From Cadophora sp. MPI-SDFR-AT-0126 (lineage: Eukaryota; Ascomycota; Leotiomycetes; Helotiales; Ploettnerulaceae), in NCBI GenBank assembly GCA_020747065.1, contig JAGMVK010000005.1:1674001-1738000 (forward strand): 64,000 nucleotides of DNA. Direction: 5' to 3'. Position numbers and translations under genes: made by a program. A model generated the notes under the pieces. The model searched no databases, was not told the origin of the DNA, and saw only the letters and a program-made list of their open reading frames with translations. Shown piece after piece: positions 24,105-36,279 of this stretch (positions are counted from its first letter, which is position 1; every line of letters begins with the position of its first letter).

Positions 24105-24801
24105 CGCTGAATGGCTGCGAGTGAGCAATGAGAGAAGAAAATGCACGACTATTATTTGGAAAGCTGGGCGAGGAGCGGACCGTACAAATGTGGGGGAAAA
24201 AATGACAATGCAGTGTCGGGTGCTTGAAATGGTCTCAAAACCGAAACAAAGAAAGCATACCCTCATGCTTGGAGACTGTACGTGGTGTACCTCCGTATGC
24301 GTTCGTCTGGTACGCATGAGGAATGGGCTGTCCAGATGCGGACTGCCATCACTGAATGGCCGTAATTCCATGCCCGTCCCACCAGATCACACAAACTAGA
24401 CTCGCGCTTTCATCTTGCAGGGCACATATTTATATCTTGCCTGAAAATTAAAGTCGTGCCTTGTGTATGATGAAAGACGCAGGTGAAACCGCCGGATAGT
24501 TACCGCTGAAGAACGACCAACTTTACGTGTGGATTCAATCTCTTGATGCGGACTTTTAGTGGACTAGAATGTACTGTGAAATAGGGCAGGAGAATGCAGA
24601 AAAGTTAGAACTTTGGATCAAGTGAGCCCCTCGCACGCTAGTGCCGAAAACAGAGTTAGAATATCGTCTCTCAGGAATGAGTCGCTGAAGGAAAACTCCA
24701 AGTGTTGAATTTGCCCATTGAGGCCATTGTCAGTACTTGCCCTGTACCTCCCCACCTTCGTGTCAAAAGCCGCTCACAGGCTCCAGACACCTCTGTAGTC
24801 G
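24105..24801. other. Intergenic between two minus-strand genes
   Basis: No gene is seen. It holds the promoter of the coiled-coil gene (right of 24104) and the 3' UTR of the bZIP gene (left of 24802). Confidence 0.55.
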
Positions 24802-25897
24802 TTATAATCCTACCCCAGAGTATCGATCCATCACATTAAAGACCAATTGATTATCCACCTCACAATCCATGCCAGGCGCACAACCAAGATCTGCTCGTAT
24901 CGCCGATGAGTCGCTGACCCCCGCCATGGTCGTGATCATTTCCGCCGCGTAGTTACAATTATTGACATTCGAACTCGATGTCGTAGGCACGTATACCGAT
25001 GATGACTGTTGTATGTTCTGGTATTGGTGTTTCGGGGTATTGCTTTGGATGGAGGAGTACGAGTGGTTTGATGAAGAGAACTGCTGATCGTATTCGTACA
25101 CCTGGTGATTTTGGCTTGAAGCATTCGATCCCGGGCTCGGATTCCTTCCAATCTGTGCAGGTACAAGCCGCTGATGTTGCGGTATTGCGTGACTCGAAGT
25201 ATGTCCCAAGGTCGTGCCGCTAGCCGTGCTCCCAGTGGGCGTGATATACTGCATTGAAGCCACTCTCCCGGCTTGTTGGATTCCAGAATGACGTCGAGTG
25301 TGGGTATTCTGGGATGGATTCCAGTTAGAATGAGTAGTGGTGACACTGCCCGAGCTTTCTCTGTCGCAGGACTGTCCTCCTCCTAAGGGTTCATTGCCAT
25401 CCGTACAGCATGCCTTGCGCGTCGAAAGTAATTGCTCTAGGACCTGTACCGCCTCGCTATGGCTCCCACATTGACCTCTCATTACCGTATCGGGCGTCGA
25501 AGCTGTCTGCAAGTACGCCTCGATGCTCTCGTCCCTGACTCCTTGCTGTGCTAACAAGGCTCGTAACTTCTTATTCTCTTCTGCCACTCTCCTTGCTGCT
25601 GTCTGAATCTCGCTCGAGGCCTCGACGCCCTGGAGTTCGCATTGGCGCAGCCTGCTCTCCAATTCCTGGAGATATTCTTTCCTTCGGGCACGACTTCGTC
25701 TCTGATTATCGCGAATACGTGCGAGATTTGCTTTCTCCTTCAATGCTATCAGAATGCGTTGACATAATGTGCTCGTACCATTATCGTCCGTCCTGTTGTA
25801 GCCAAAGGATGTTTATGGCCAAGACATTGGTCGGTCCACTTGATGACTGGAGGGATGGAGGGGAAGAACGAGGGGTACATACCGAGGATGTAGACAT
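24802..25897 (-). CDS. bZIP transcription factor
   Basis: Nuclear DNA-binding factor, 316 aa, with a tiny first coding exon: 25883-25897 (15 nt, Met-Ser-Thr-Ser-Ser) and 24802-25737. The long second exon has no ATG ahead of the basic region, so an upstream exon is required. The donor ggtatgt at 25882 and an acceptor after cattgaag at 25738 give an in-phase join reading Ser-Ser-Glu-Lys-Ala-Asn-Leu, as I remember for fungal relatives. The basic region (residues about 11-26) has the invariant N-x7-R spacing in DNQRRSRARRKEY, followed by a short leucine zipper. A Ser/Gln/Asn-rich middle follows, and a conserved-looking tail with CEVDNQLVFNVMDRYSG. The regulon is unknown; relatives are often stress or secondary-metabolism regulators. 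Confidence 0.85.
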
Positions 25898-28411
25898 CTC
25901 TCAGAACAGCGGCACCCAAGGTGCAATATGCGCAAAGCCTCGGATTGTTTGTAGTCGCTCTCGACAATGACGTCCAAGTGCGTTGATGGCGAGAGAGAGC
26001 TTCTAAGTATTTGAACTTAATTGATCGATCAACTCGGGACTTGCAGTTCGCTGTGATATGATGTGCCTGCGAGCTTCACAGTCTAGACTCGGCGAATCCA
26101 AGGGATGAGAGGGTAGCGAGGTGCGAAGAGCCTGGGGGCTGGGGCTGCTTGATATTGTAGATGGCTGAGATTTGATTGAAACTTCGGGTGTACTCCGTAT
26201 GGTGGGATGGAGGGATGGGGCACGGTGCGTTGGTGAGGTGTGAAGGTTATGGAGGGGAGGGGAGGGGAGGGAAGTCCAACACCCAAGTACAATTACCCTC
26301 CGTATTGTCCAGGGAAATTGTGATAATCGCGGGCCCCTCAGCAGCAAGACGAGAACAGAAAGTGGGGAAAACAAAGAGCAAGTTTTCAATAGGAAGGCAA
26401 CTTCCGTTGAAATGCAATGTAATGCACGTTCTTTAGCTTCTTCTCCCACTTCTCTGGAATCAGATCCAGGAGAGGACAGGGATCTTGTGTTGTGTCCGGT
26501 TGGATGGTAGATGATCACATCTGGGGCTATCCCGTGCTGCGCTGGGGTCTTAGGCGAGCGGAGACGAGGCAACGTGAGCCTGAAAAGCTGGATCTTGGAT
26601 GGGCTGATTATTTTTCAGCTGCTGAGAGATTGATTTGAATCCGGGAGTGGGCGTTGATAGAGGACTGTACCGCTGGATGGCTTCCTCAGCTTTTCTCCTT
26701 CTTTCCTTTATTCGGGATTCAAGTCATGGTTCCGGCGACCTGGAAAGTACCGCTCCAGGTCGGCGACAGAAGGAGCTACTTATTAAGTAGTACAGTAGTA
26801 GACAGGCGACAAGGAGCTAGAAACGCCAAATGCACATCTCCTGCTCGATCTGTCATGTCTTTCCACCTCGCGTCACCACTTTTTGGCCTATGTCCTCGAA
26901 CCTAGGCATCACATCACCATTCATGATGTGTAATAGATGTTACGTTATTGGCTGAAGACCTTGGCATGCTCAGGCAAGGTCGAAATAAGCTCATCCGACT
27001 TACGCATGCCTCCTTGGCCTTCCAGAAGTGCCGCCTAGTCAAAGTCAAAGAAAGTTAAACCAAGCTATTCTGCATGGAAGTAAGTGGTCAGGTATCAGAG
27101 TGCGTGATAGAGACCAATTATGCAATATCAGCGACCATCAATCTCCTATGGGTGACGACGAGCCGTTTCGTCCCAGACTCCAGAGACCACAACACTTAAT
27201 TTTTTTTTTTTTTAAAGAAAAAAAGGATTGACCCTCGATATCTCAGAAGCAGAGAAGAAAACAACCCCGAAGGCTCGGAAGGGGTAGCCGGGGACGGTTC
27301 ACTACATCGGTACTTGACTTGCTTTTTCGCATTGAATCCGATATGCAAACCGTAAGTTTCAGCCTGGTGCATTTTCTGCTGACCAAAATATGCTCGATTG
27401 CGTGTCCCTCCCCATAGATCACAGACCAGTGCCACTACGCTGGACGCCATGTGTGAAATATCGGTGTACCGACCCCGGCCATCCTTGCGAACGAATCACT
27501 AAGAACTAGGTTTGCCAAAGAGGCAGGTAGTGAGACAAAATAACGGAAAACCTCCGCTATGGTTTTTTGTATGGGCTTCTCCTGAGAAGAACCATCAGCC
27601 TCAACATTTCCTTGAGTCGGTAGCGTGAGTTTGAAGCTTTCTCGCTTGGCCTCTCTCAAGCCATTTCAAACATGCCCAAGCGAATCATCCGAAACATCTC
27701 TGACAATCTGATGGTCAACCACCTCAAAGTTCACGCGTTGACGATCGGCTGAGCTGTCAAAACAACCTGCCTTGTCTCAAACATCGCTAAAAATATCCCT
27801 CCTCTCCTCTCTCCCACACAACCCCACACCTTTCAAGTCTCGTCTCAAGCTCTCCAACCCAAGGCGAGGCGCAAAGCTTCTTTCGACCCAGCAGCCCGGA
27901 CAGGATGTTTGACGAGATAAAAATAGCCCAGATCTCCTCGACTCTGTTTGTTCCCTCGTTAGATCATTCGTTCCAGTTACTGTATTGTGATAGCATCGCG
28001 TTCATCTCGAAACACATTTCGTCCTGTCAACATGTAGATACCCGAGGTGATATCTATTCTAAGATGGATGTTCCTCATGAGAAAGGAGAACAAAAGCATC
28101 GAGCGCAGGGTTCCAGCTGCCCAGAGAACAACTTTCCATTACGGGAATATAAATTGATCCACCGAACGTTCATGCCAGTTCAACAAGCTTTGGCCCTTCT
28201 TTGATCCGTCTAGCTAGTCTAGTGTACTCTGAGGAGATCGATCTTCGCAGGGATTCAAACAGCACTGAACTGAAGCGGGCATCTCGCTTGGGGAACGCAG
28301 TGTCCGAAACAGCTCCGCCTCAATTCCTCTTCTTCAACAGCCTCAATAGTTGAGGGGAAGGAATTTTTGTTGCACGACGCAAATTTAACCTTCTTTTAAG
28401 CATTCTACACT
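25898..28411. other. Long intergenic region without a supported gene
   Basis: About 2.5 kb between two minus-strand genes. The left part should be promoter and leader of the bZIP gene, the right end the 3' UTR of the Zn2Cys6 gene. At 27199-27224 a T run is followed by AAAG and an A run, giving a near-palindromic A/T hairpin. Open stretches at 26003-26572, 27196-27659 and 27905-28204 show no motifs and no consistent exon joins. Confidence 0.45.
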
Positions 28412-30886
28412 TCAATCGGAAATAAGCATCTCAGAAGCATTTTCAGCCTGCCTCACTTTTCGAGCCCTGTCTAGTTCCTCCAACTTCTGAAGATGCCACT
28501 CGAATTCCGTGACACTTAGGCTAAATCGCTTGAGATTTTGCTGACCTGATATGATCACCTCGTCGATGTCGGCAGGGATAATTTGCTGAAATTGAGGTGA
28601 GATGGTGGCTATCATGAGGATTATCACCATCGCAAAAGTCCTATGCTTTAGTCAGAACAGAGAAAGTGGATAGAAACCCCACCTTTAAGAAATGAAGAAC
28701 TTACGCCATACCAGTTGCGAAAAGATTCGTCATAGAATTGACTGGTTCCATGCTGAATATTCCCACAAACTCGACGCAGGATTGTATACAAGACCTGCAT
28801 TTGTCCATAATCTCCTGGCGGCGGGGGTGACTAGATACAGCCTTGGGATTGAGAAGCGCAAACTCGTAAGAGGCTCGACATATCAAGTATTGCCCAGCGG
28901 AATACCGTCCACGAAGTCGCGAAACGTTCCAGAAGTGGTTTGAAAGTTCCCTATGATCTGCTGCTGATGTCCCCTTTCTGGAATTGTCTTGCAAGAATGC
29001 CCTGGGATTTGTAGAGAGAAGGAAAGGCGGTAGATTGTTGTGAATTGCTTCATGGTGATTTTGAAGCTCGTTGCTTATTTTCAGAAGCCAACTAACGTAA
29101 GTAGTGTGATCCTTTTTACGCCAGGACTCACGAGGATCATATATCACTGCAGTTATGCGATTCAAGAACCGACGAATTGCAGAATTCGTGCTGATTTGGA
29201 AGGCGACAAGGTTGGAGTCACTTGAGTAACTCAGTCTTGCGGTATGGTCTGCATATCCAGATGGACTACTCGTATCCAGATTCATGGGACTGTGGTACTC
29301 GAAATTTGTTTGCTCAGATGTCGGGTATTTGACCATCTCTTCGAATCGAGTGATTCCTGATGGGGGTGTGAGAGACAACTCCATCGCAAAATCACTTTCG
29401 TAGACATAGATGACCCAAAATAGCCGACAAAATGAATCCAAGAATTCAGGAGTTTCTGGAGATTGTAGAATAGTTCTGGATGATCAGAGTTGCCGCGAGG
29501 CTGTGTCGTCAGGGAAACATACCGTTTCGCCAAGATTCCAACTTTTCTAGCCGCTAGATGAATCTGCTGATGACTTTCCAGAGTTCTGCCCCTTGAACCG
29601 AGGTAAATACTGCGAGCCCAATCATTAGATTAGAAAAGACCTTTATAGCCTAGTGGAGGAATACAGAAGTTTGGTGTTGATTTGGGAAACAGAAACGCAG
29701 TTCCAAGACCACACGACTAGAAACATCCAACGTACCTCGAAAGTGCAAAGCACTGTGCAGCCTCAATGCTGTCATTAAAACAGACGGTGCCCAAAAGAAG
29801 TTTTGCTTTTGCCCAAAGTACGCTTTCGCTGCTATACGAGAGCGATCGGGCATCGACTGGTGGCACAGGTGAATGTCGAGAGCCATCTGAGAATATGAGA
29901 TTCGTTCGGTCTCTCGCTACCGAGCCCAGGCACAACACCATCAGCAACAAGCAATATTTAGTTGTGCCCAGCTCTCTCGATTTTGATGTCTTATTGCGCT
30001 CGGACTCGGCCACAATCTGCAGCATGTCGTAGATTTCAGGCTGGGAAAGAATCGGATAGAACACGTGAACGTTGAGGAAAAACTCGTGGACGAGTTCTTT
30101 GAAGTCTTTGAACTGTGATAAAAATGAGTCTTCCATATCATTCTGCAACGTCACCTCGCTTGTATCGCTGCAGACAGGATTTCGAAAGAGATTCCTTGAT
30201 TGGTTCTCAGCCGCTGGTAATCCTCCCGAGTCTGAAAGAAGAAATATATCGGTTGCTTCCGGTAGTATTGATCCATGAAAGCCCATATCACCATAGCTCA
30301 TTCGGTCTTCTGATAAGAGGGCCTGAACCACAGTCCACTGGTACAAATTGGTAGTGTTAGCATTATGGAGGGTAGGAAGCAAAAACTCCTCCCGTGAAGC
30401 ACTACCAACTTCGGATTCTCTAACATCCTCGACTCCAGGTGTACGGATCGTACTCTGTTGCGGTCTGTCCGAGGAACGAACTGTTGGAGGCGTTCCGGGC
30501 TGAGTGCTTGACAAAATTGTAGTCGACTCGGGAGGAGAGGAGAAGATCCGGTCCTCCAATTTCTGAATTCTGTCGAGTAGAAGTCGTGTACTAGGGTCCA
30601 GTCTTTGGGCTTCCGGATCAAGGTACACACAGTCAACGTTCAAGCTCTTGCAGAGCCCACATTTAGGGGTCCCTGCATCACAGCGAACTTTCCTGGAACG
30701 ACATGTCCCGCAAGCTCTGACGACAAATTAGCAATCCTTATTCAAATGTCATCGTTTCCAGAACAGAAGGAGCGGAGCCAATGCCTGTTCCAGGTTCAAG
30801 GACGTTTAGGGACAGAATAGCACTTACTGTGCCGCTCGACGGCGGGCGGCTGGGTTTCGACTGGAGTTTGTGAATGCTTGACTCAT
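28412..30886 (-). CDS. Zn2Cys6 transcription factor next to the GH5/permease pair
   Basis: Nuclear regulator, 708 aa, five exons on the minus strand: 30828-30886, 29736-30716, 29523-29609, 28705-29475 and 28412-28640; all phases add up. The binuclear zinc cluster is at residues 22-49 (Cys22, 25, 32, 39, 42 and 49; spacing CX2CX6CX6CX2CX6C), with basic residues in RSRKVR. A dimerisation helix follows (RLLLDRIQKLEDRI), then a fungal-specific TF domain from about 160 to 600, including the typical GRTLESHQQIHLAARKVG and FCRLFWVIYVYE segments. The first intron falls just ahead of the first zinc Cys. The gene reads in the same direction as the GH5 gene about 530 nt upstream. Linkage suggests it controls the GH5 gene and the sugar permease, but this is inference. 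Confidence 0.88.
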
Positions 30887-31418
30887 GAAGTTGAAAGACT
30901 GGGGGCTATAACAGCGACTTTAGCTGTGGAAATCTGGTTGAAAAAGGGTAAGGTTGAATTTGAGAAGAATCGAACACGGCAGATCATGTCGCTAGGGGAA
31001 GTTGAGTGTTAGTGCCATCTCAACTCCTTGGCAGCACATGAGCAGGAAGAACCTGATTACCTGATATGGAAGTGGAATACCACACATTCCAAATCCTCAC
31101 ATTATCATAACCTTACCTATGCAGCCTGATAATATCTTCACTAACACAAGTCATGCTTTGCGACCCTTCCAGGCCAGTTCAAGTAAATCACGTGAGCGTG
31201 CCCAATTCGGTAAGCCACCTAATACCTCGCCTCTACGAAGCCCTAAGAGGTTGTAAAGCTCTTGCCTTACAGACCATTTCACATTTGAAGAGTCCCAAGA
31301 GCTCACTCAAAAGTTTGCCAGTGGCCTATGTGTTGCGTGGGGACTACATGTCGCCCCTCTATGCTGAACGTCACTCGAAACCAGTTCTCTAATGTGGAAA
31401 TGAGAAGAAATGTCCGAA
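30887..31418. promoter_or_regulatory. Promoter of the Zn2Cys6 gene and 3' UTR of the GH5 gene
   Basis: A 532-nt spacer between two genes read leftward. No clear TATA box or repeat is seen. Confidence 0.5.
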
Positions 31419-33176
31419 TTAAGCAGCTACTTGTATCTCCGTTACCGTTGACTTTAACCTTGCCTTCTCAGCAGGCGACAGTTCAAAGACGCCTTCCCTT
31501 TGCTCTTTTATTAATTCCACTGGCTGAATGACCTTACCAACTAGTCTCTCGTCATCTGCCTCCATGGAACTAAAGAGTTTCAGCGTATGATTCAACCTGT
31601 CTCTTCCAACACAATTCTCAAACTTCCAGCTAGCCGCTAGCTCATCCAGTTCCTCGAAAGTCTTGCCGCGAAAGTATTCAGCCCATTCTGGAATAAGATA
31701 CTCGGCTAGTGTGATCCCGCGGATCCCTCTGAAGACATGCATGTTCATACGCCATTGCCATGGGTACTTCTTGCTGTGCTCTTCTGGAATATTGTCCTCG
31801 AACCATTTATGTAGGGGTCCGAACAGTCCTTCTTGGAGGTGTGCGTCGTCGTATGCCCATGAATCGACGGCCATAGACCGTTTCTTCTCCAATATTGGAC
31901 CCAGGAGCTTCATCCACGCTGAGTCTGGGTTCATGAAAACCATGCCCATGATGTTTATATCTTTGTATGACCATATAGACCAAGCTGACACCATGGATTA
32001 GCTAAATCTGAGTGCAGGGAACATATTGCCCTTACCGATTCCCTCTGAGGTGTAGATCTCCATCTGCTTATCCAGCATATTGTACCGCTCCTCGTTCTGT
32101 ACCTCCCATTCCGGATTGCTGTCCTTCTCGTAAATTGGGCCAAATTCCCCTAGGAACAATCAGTGTGGTCAAGAGCACAAGATCAATGGTCAAATACCAT
32201 TCCAAATTGGGACATTGTGCGTCTTCATAAATTCCACCTTTCGGTCATACATTTTTCGGATGTAGGTATCTTGTTCCTTCTCGCCCACATATCTTCCAAT
32301 CCTGTTCGGGAATCCAAAGCCACAGTAATCGTGTACGGCATAGACGCTATTTGGGAATACTCTGTCGAATCCAGAAAAGTCCATGCTGAAAGTATTTCCT
32401 TCGAGGAAGAGGATATGGTCTGGATCAATGGCTCTGACAGCGGGTATGATTCGATCATAGAAGGCGAGTAGTCGTGTCCATTGCTTGTCGGCTGGTTCAT
32501 TCAAAAGATTGTATCCCGCAACCCAAGTGTTTGATCGATAACGAGCAGCGATCACTTTCCAGAGGTTGATGACCCGATCTTGAAAGTGCTTGTGGTCCCA
32601 AAAAGCGGCATATCCTGTGGGGTTATCGCAATGCCAATCTTGAGATTGACCGCCAGGTGCAGCATGCAGATCGATGATTGTGTAGATATTGTATTTAGCA
32701 CACTGTGGCATGGTAGTTAGTAGCCTTCTCATTGCTCTCGACGTGAGCTTAGAAGCTTACCAGCTCAACAACCCTATCAACGTGCTTGAACCCTTCCTCC
32801 TTTATGACCATTGGATTCATATCGTCTTCGAAGTGATGATAATTTAAAGGTAATCGAAGAGAGTTGAAACCCAACGACGCAAGAAACTGGGCATCTTTTT
32901 CAGTGAAGAAGTACTCGAGGAACTTGTCGAAAAAGTATTCGTACTTCTCTTGTCCGAGGACTTCGAGGAGAGCGCCGCGAATCTGACATTCTCGACCAGG
33001 AAAGCCATTCATAAAATTTTCCATGAGCATCCAGCCTCCAAGGGCTGTCTAGATAGACGTGAGTGTCATCTTCGACCATTGAGAAACGGAAACAGATATA
33101 CCCCACGAAGCACGACTGCTTGGCCATATGCGTCAACAACTTTCGAACCTTCAACTTTCAGCATTCCAGTCGGCAT
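31419..33176 (-). CDS. Intracellular glycoside hydrolase family 5 protein
   Basis: Retaining beta-glycosidase of family GH5, 515 aa, five exons: 33102-33176, 32761-33048, 32198-32702, 32036-32149 and 31419-31984; phases consistent. The first acceptor is gtctatctag (ending 33049), which gives LRGTALGGWM, a typical GH5 opening. The barrel shows LGFNSLRLPLNYHHF, IDLHAAPGGQS, the acid/base Glu190 in YNLLNEPADKQW and the nucleophile Glu291 in WNGEFGPIY. The N-terminus (MPTGMLKVEGSKVVD) is not a signal peptide and no membrane segment follows, so the enzyme is probably cytosolic. That fits cleavage of an imported disaccharide or glycoside by a product of the divergent permease gene. The closest annotated fungal proteins are usually called glucan 1,3-beta-glucosidase-like; the real substrate is open. 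Confidence 0.9.
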
Positions 33177-34034
33177 GATGGCTGTGCAAAGAAGAGAAAG
33201 AATGCCACAAAGCAATCAATAGGGATATTGAGGATCAGGATAGAGGAAGGAGATGTGTAGATGAGAAACAGCAAACGCAAGCTTTAAATACTAAGATTAC
33301 TAAATGTGCGACGAGCAGAAGAGTAAATAGAGGAAGCACACCCCACTCATGGCTCGCCTTAGCCTCCGCGAACTGTGAGTAGATTGTTACCTATCTGGAC
33401 CATAACGCAGTACATTGAGATGAGACGGAATCCGATGACTGGATATCTGGGATAGTTCGATGTTCTATCGGGGCAACATAGAGGATTTGCCCCGAGTGGA
33501 GATGATGGCGGGCTAGCTTAATCTTTGTTACTGAGCTGCATGTCCTCGATCAGTCCAGCTGAAATGACCAGTAGAGACGCTTCCGCGAGTCATGTAATCT
33601 GTACCTACGATTTTGAAATGCTCCTACGGGGAAAACATTCACGTTTCCCCCGTCCAAGCGAGATAAAAAAAAACTCATTGTGGAGCCCCCGCCCCCCGCT
33701 AACCCCATCACTTTCATGAACTTTCCTGGGTTCTGGGGAATGTTCCCCATCCCCACGAGCCTAGTCGTATGAATGTCTGTAGTTCTCGGCTCTCATTCCA
33801 GGTCTGGGGCCAATAAACTACCTTCCCCATCCCGCTTTCGTACCTATGGCCGCTTTCCTTGGCTGTCGTTGGCTAGCTTTCGTTTCGTTCAGCTTGATAA
33901 ACACCATTCATTCATTTCAAGTATAAGTAGGGACAAGTAATCCTTCACTGCTCGAGCAGTAGCTCGCTCTCCTCACCATCGCTTCTCTGATCGATCAATA
34001 CCTTTCTCATCTGATTGTCGAGACGACCTTCATT
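33177..34034. promoter_or_regulatory. Shared divergent promoter, GH5 gene and sugar permease gene
   Basis: An 858-nt region between two start codons facing away from each other. Candidate TATA elements: TATTTAAA on the minus strand at 33290-33283, about 107 nt before the GH5 ATG, and TATAAG at 33922-33927, about 110 nt before the permease ATG. At 33734-33749 a 16-bp inverted repeat has perfect 7-nt arms (TGGGGAA and TTCCCCA) with a 2-nt spacer. About 100 nt to the left (33625-33652) a looser pair, CGGGGAAA and TTTCCCCCG, repeats the theme. Several hexamers fit the CreA consensus SYGGRG (for example CTGGGG at 33733 and again near 33804). This suggests glucose repression plus a specific activator site; neither is proven. 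Confidence 0.5.
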
Positions 34035-35824
34035 ATGGATAATTTTCGTCGAAGGTTTCCTGCTCCAAGGCAATCTTTGCTTGAGAAGGAGGCACGTTAT
34101 TCTTCTACGCCATCAGCAGCATACGAACCATCAAAGATATCCCAGCTCGCCAAAGAAGATCCTTCATGGTACAAAGTGGCTTCTCGTCGCCGTCTCTACG
34201 GTCTCCTCTTCCCCGCCGCCATTGTATCGTACATGACCAGCGGCTACGATGGCTCTATGATGAACTCCCTCCAGACTGTTTCTTACTGGGATGATTACTT
34301 TGGACGACCCAGAGGCTCAACACTTGGTCTTGTATCTGCAGTCATTGCTCTTGGCGCTATCTGCTCAACTCCCTTTGCTCCATGGGTTGCTGATAAATAT
34401 GGACGGAGAATGGGTATAACAGTTGGAAGCATCATTATGATCGCCGGTGCTATCATTCAATGCGAAAGCAAGAACTTTGCCATGTTCTGTGTTGCACGCT
34501 TCATCCTAGGATTCGGACTTTCGTTCTGCACCACTGCTTCACCTAGTCTGGTCACCGAGCTTTCTCACCCTAGGGAGCGTGTGGCGGTTACTGCTGTATG
34601 CAATACATGTTGGTTCTTGGGAAGCATTCTTGCTGCATGGATCACCTATGGTACCCGTCTCATTCCAAGTACAGTATGTTCAATAATCTAGAAGGTTTAA
34701 GAACTTCAAAAGCTGACGGCGAACCTTGATAGTGGTCGTGGAGAATACCTTCACTCTTGCAGATGGTACCCAGCCTCATTCAACTTTCAGCCATCTGGTT
34801 TTTACCAGAATCTCCTCGATGGCTTATATCAAACGATAGAGGAGACGAGGCAATGGCAGCACTCATTCAATATCATGGAGATGGGGTTCAGACCGAATTA
34901 GTCCAGCTTGAATACGCCGAGATTTGTGCTGCGATCGAGCTAGAGAAATGTAATTCTTCTGGTTCCACTGGAAATACTTCAAGCACATTGGCTGATATGT
35001 CTTTCTAGCAACTGGCTCTACAACATGGAAGTCAATGGTCAGCAGCAAGGGAAACAGATACCGTGTGTTCATTGTCATTTGCATGGGTACATTCTCACAG
35101 TGGTCGGGGAATGGTCTCGTATCGTATTGTAAGTACAAGCATTTCTTCTGTAGAAACACAATTCTAACCAACTCGTACAGACCTGGCAAGAATTCTGGAT
35201 AGCATTGGAATCACGAACAAGGGCACGCAAGCTCTCATCAACGGTATCCTGAGCATCTGGAACTTCGGAATCGCCCTTACTTCAGCTTTCCTGACCGAAC
35301 GGATTGGCAGACGTCCTCTTTTCCGGATCTCCACTATCGGCATGCTCATCATCTTCACCACTTGGACAATTTGCTCCGCTCTATTTGCACAAACAGGGGC
35401 AAATTCTGCGGCTATCGCAGTCCTGGTTTTCATATTCATTTTCCAGTTCTTCTACTGCATCGCGTTCTCACCCTTACCTGTTGCATACTCCGTAGAGATC
35501 CTGACTTACTCTGTCCGAGCGAAAGGCATGGCGACGTACGTCTTTTCCACGAAAGTTGCAGTGTTTGTCAACCAATACGTCAATCCGATCGGGCTACAAA
35601 ATGCGGGTTGGAAGTACTACATCGTATATGTCGTGATCCTGCTGATTGAGAGTATCATTGCCTATCTCTTCTTCTTGGAGACAAAAGGAAAGGCATTGGA
35701 AGAAATTTCCGTATTGTTCGATGGCGACGAAGCGGATGTCAAGGCCAAGGCATCGGAAAAGCTGGCAATCATGGAAGACACAGTCGAGGAGCGTCACGAA
35801 CACATTGTGCCAACAAAGAACTAG
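34035..35824 (+). CDS. MFS sugar transporter (hexose/lactose permease type)
   Basis: Plasma-membrane sugar:proton symporter of the major facilitator superfamily, 539 aa, exons 34035-34673, 34733-34949, 35009-35128 and 35181-35824; phases consistent. It has about 12 membrane helices. Family signatures: VADKYGRRMGI in the loop between helices 2 and 3, ARFILGFGLSF, the mid-protein FLPESPRWLISNDR, TERIGRRPLF between helices 8 and 9, and the end motif FLETKGKALEEI. The overall pattern is that of Lac12-like disaccharide permeases and relatives, which take up lactose, cellobiose and other oligosaccharides as well as hexoses. Specificity cannot be read. The C-terminal tail is acidic and short. It is divergent from the GH5 gene, with which it likely forms a use-and-import pair. 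Confidence 0.92.
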
Positions 35825-36279
35825 AATATCGAAATGTTAGTTCATTAGCTGGGATGTCTATTCAGTTGATGCCAAGTCAGGATAAATTATATTGACCTTC
35901 TCAATTACACCCGTTAAAACCTGTTGCAACAGGGAAAACGTCCACTGATTGTATTATTTGCTGAAATTAACAAAGTGATGAAATTTATTCCACTAGACTT
36001 TCTAAAAGAACAAGAAAATTAATGTTTGACATTCGTTGTATTATTTTCAGACCTAGCGTATCGACCCGGCCGAAGCGCTCGATTATCTAAACGTCATCAC
36101 TAACCTCAACTCGACATATATTATTCTCTCCGTCTCATCACAACTCGATAAATCCAAGTCTTCATAAGGATTCATATCATCCAAGCCGTAATACCAAACC
36201 AAATCTCTCAACTCGATCTATTCAATCCCTCACAATAGCTTCCCAAGCCAACTCCCGGCTCTTACGACTCGCTCGTACA
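35825..36279. other. Intergenic
   Basis: No gene is seen. It holds the 3' UTR of the permease gene (AT-rich) and the promoter/leader of the PNPOx-like gene, which is pyrimidine-rich from 36120 to 36260. Confidence 0.5.

Noticed and set aside
25741..25743. TTG as start codon of the bZIP gene
   Set aside because: Non-ATG start is unnecessary, since a five-codon upstream exon gives an in-frame ATG with a good donor and acceptor.
26003..26572. 189-codon open frame upstream of the bZIP gene
   Set aside because: Ser/Pro/Leu-rich repeat-like reading of a pyrimidine-rich leader; no motif.
27199..27224. T-run/A-run as the tail of a retroelement
   Set aside because: No reverse transcriptase or target-site duplication was seen nearby; a simple A/T-rich hairpin explains it.
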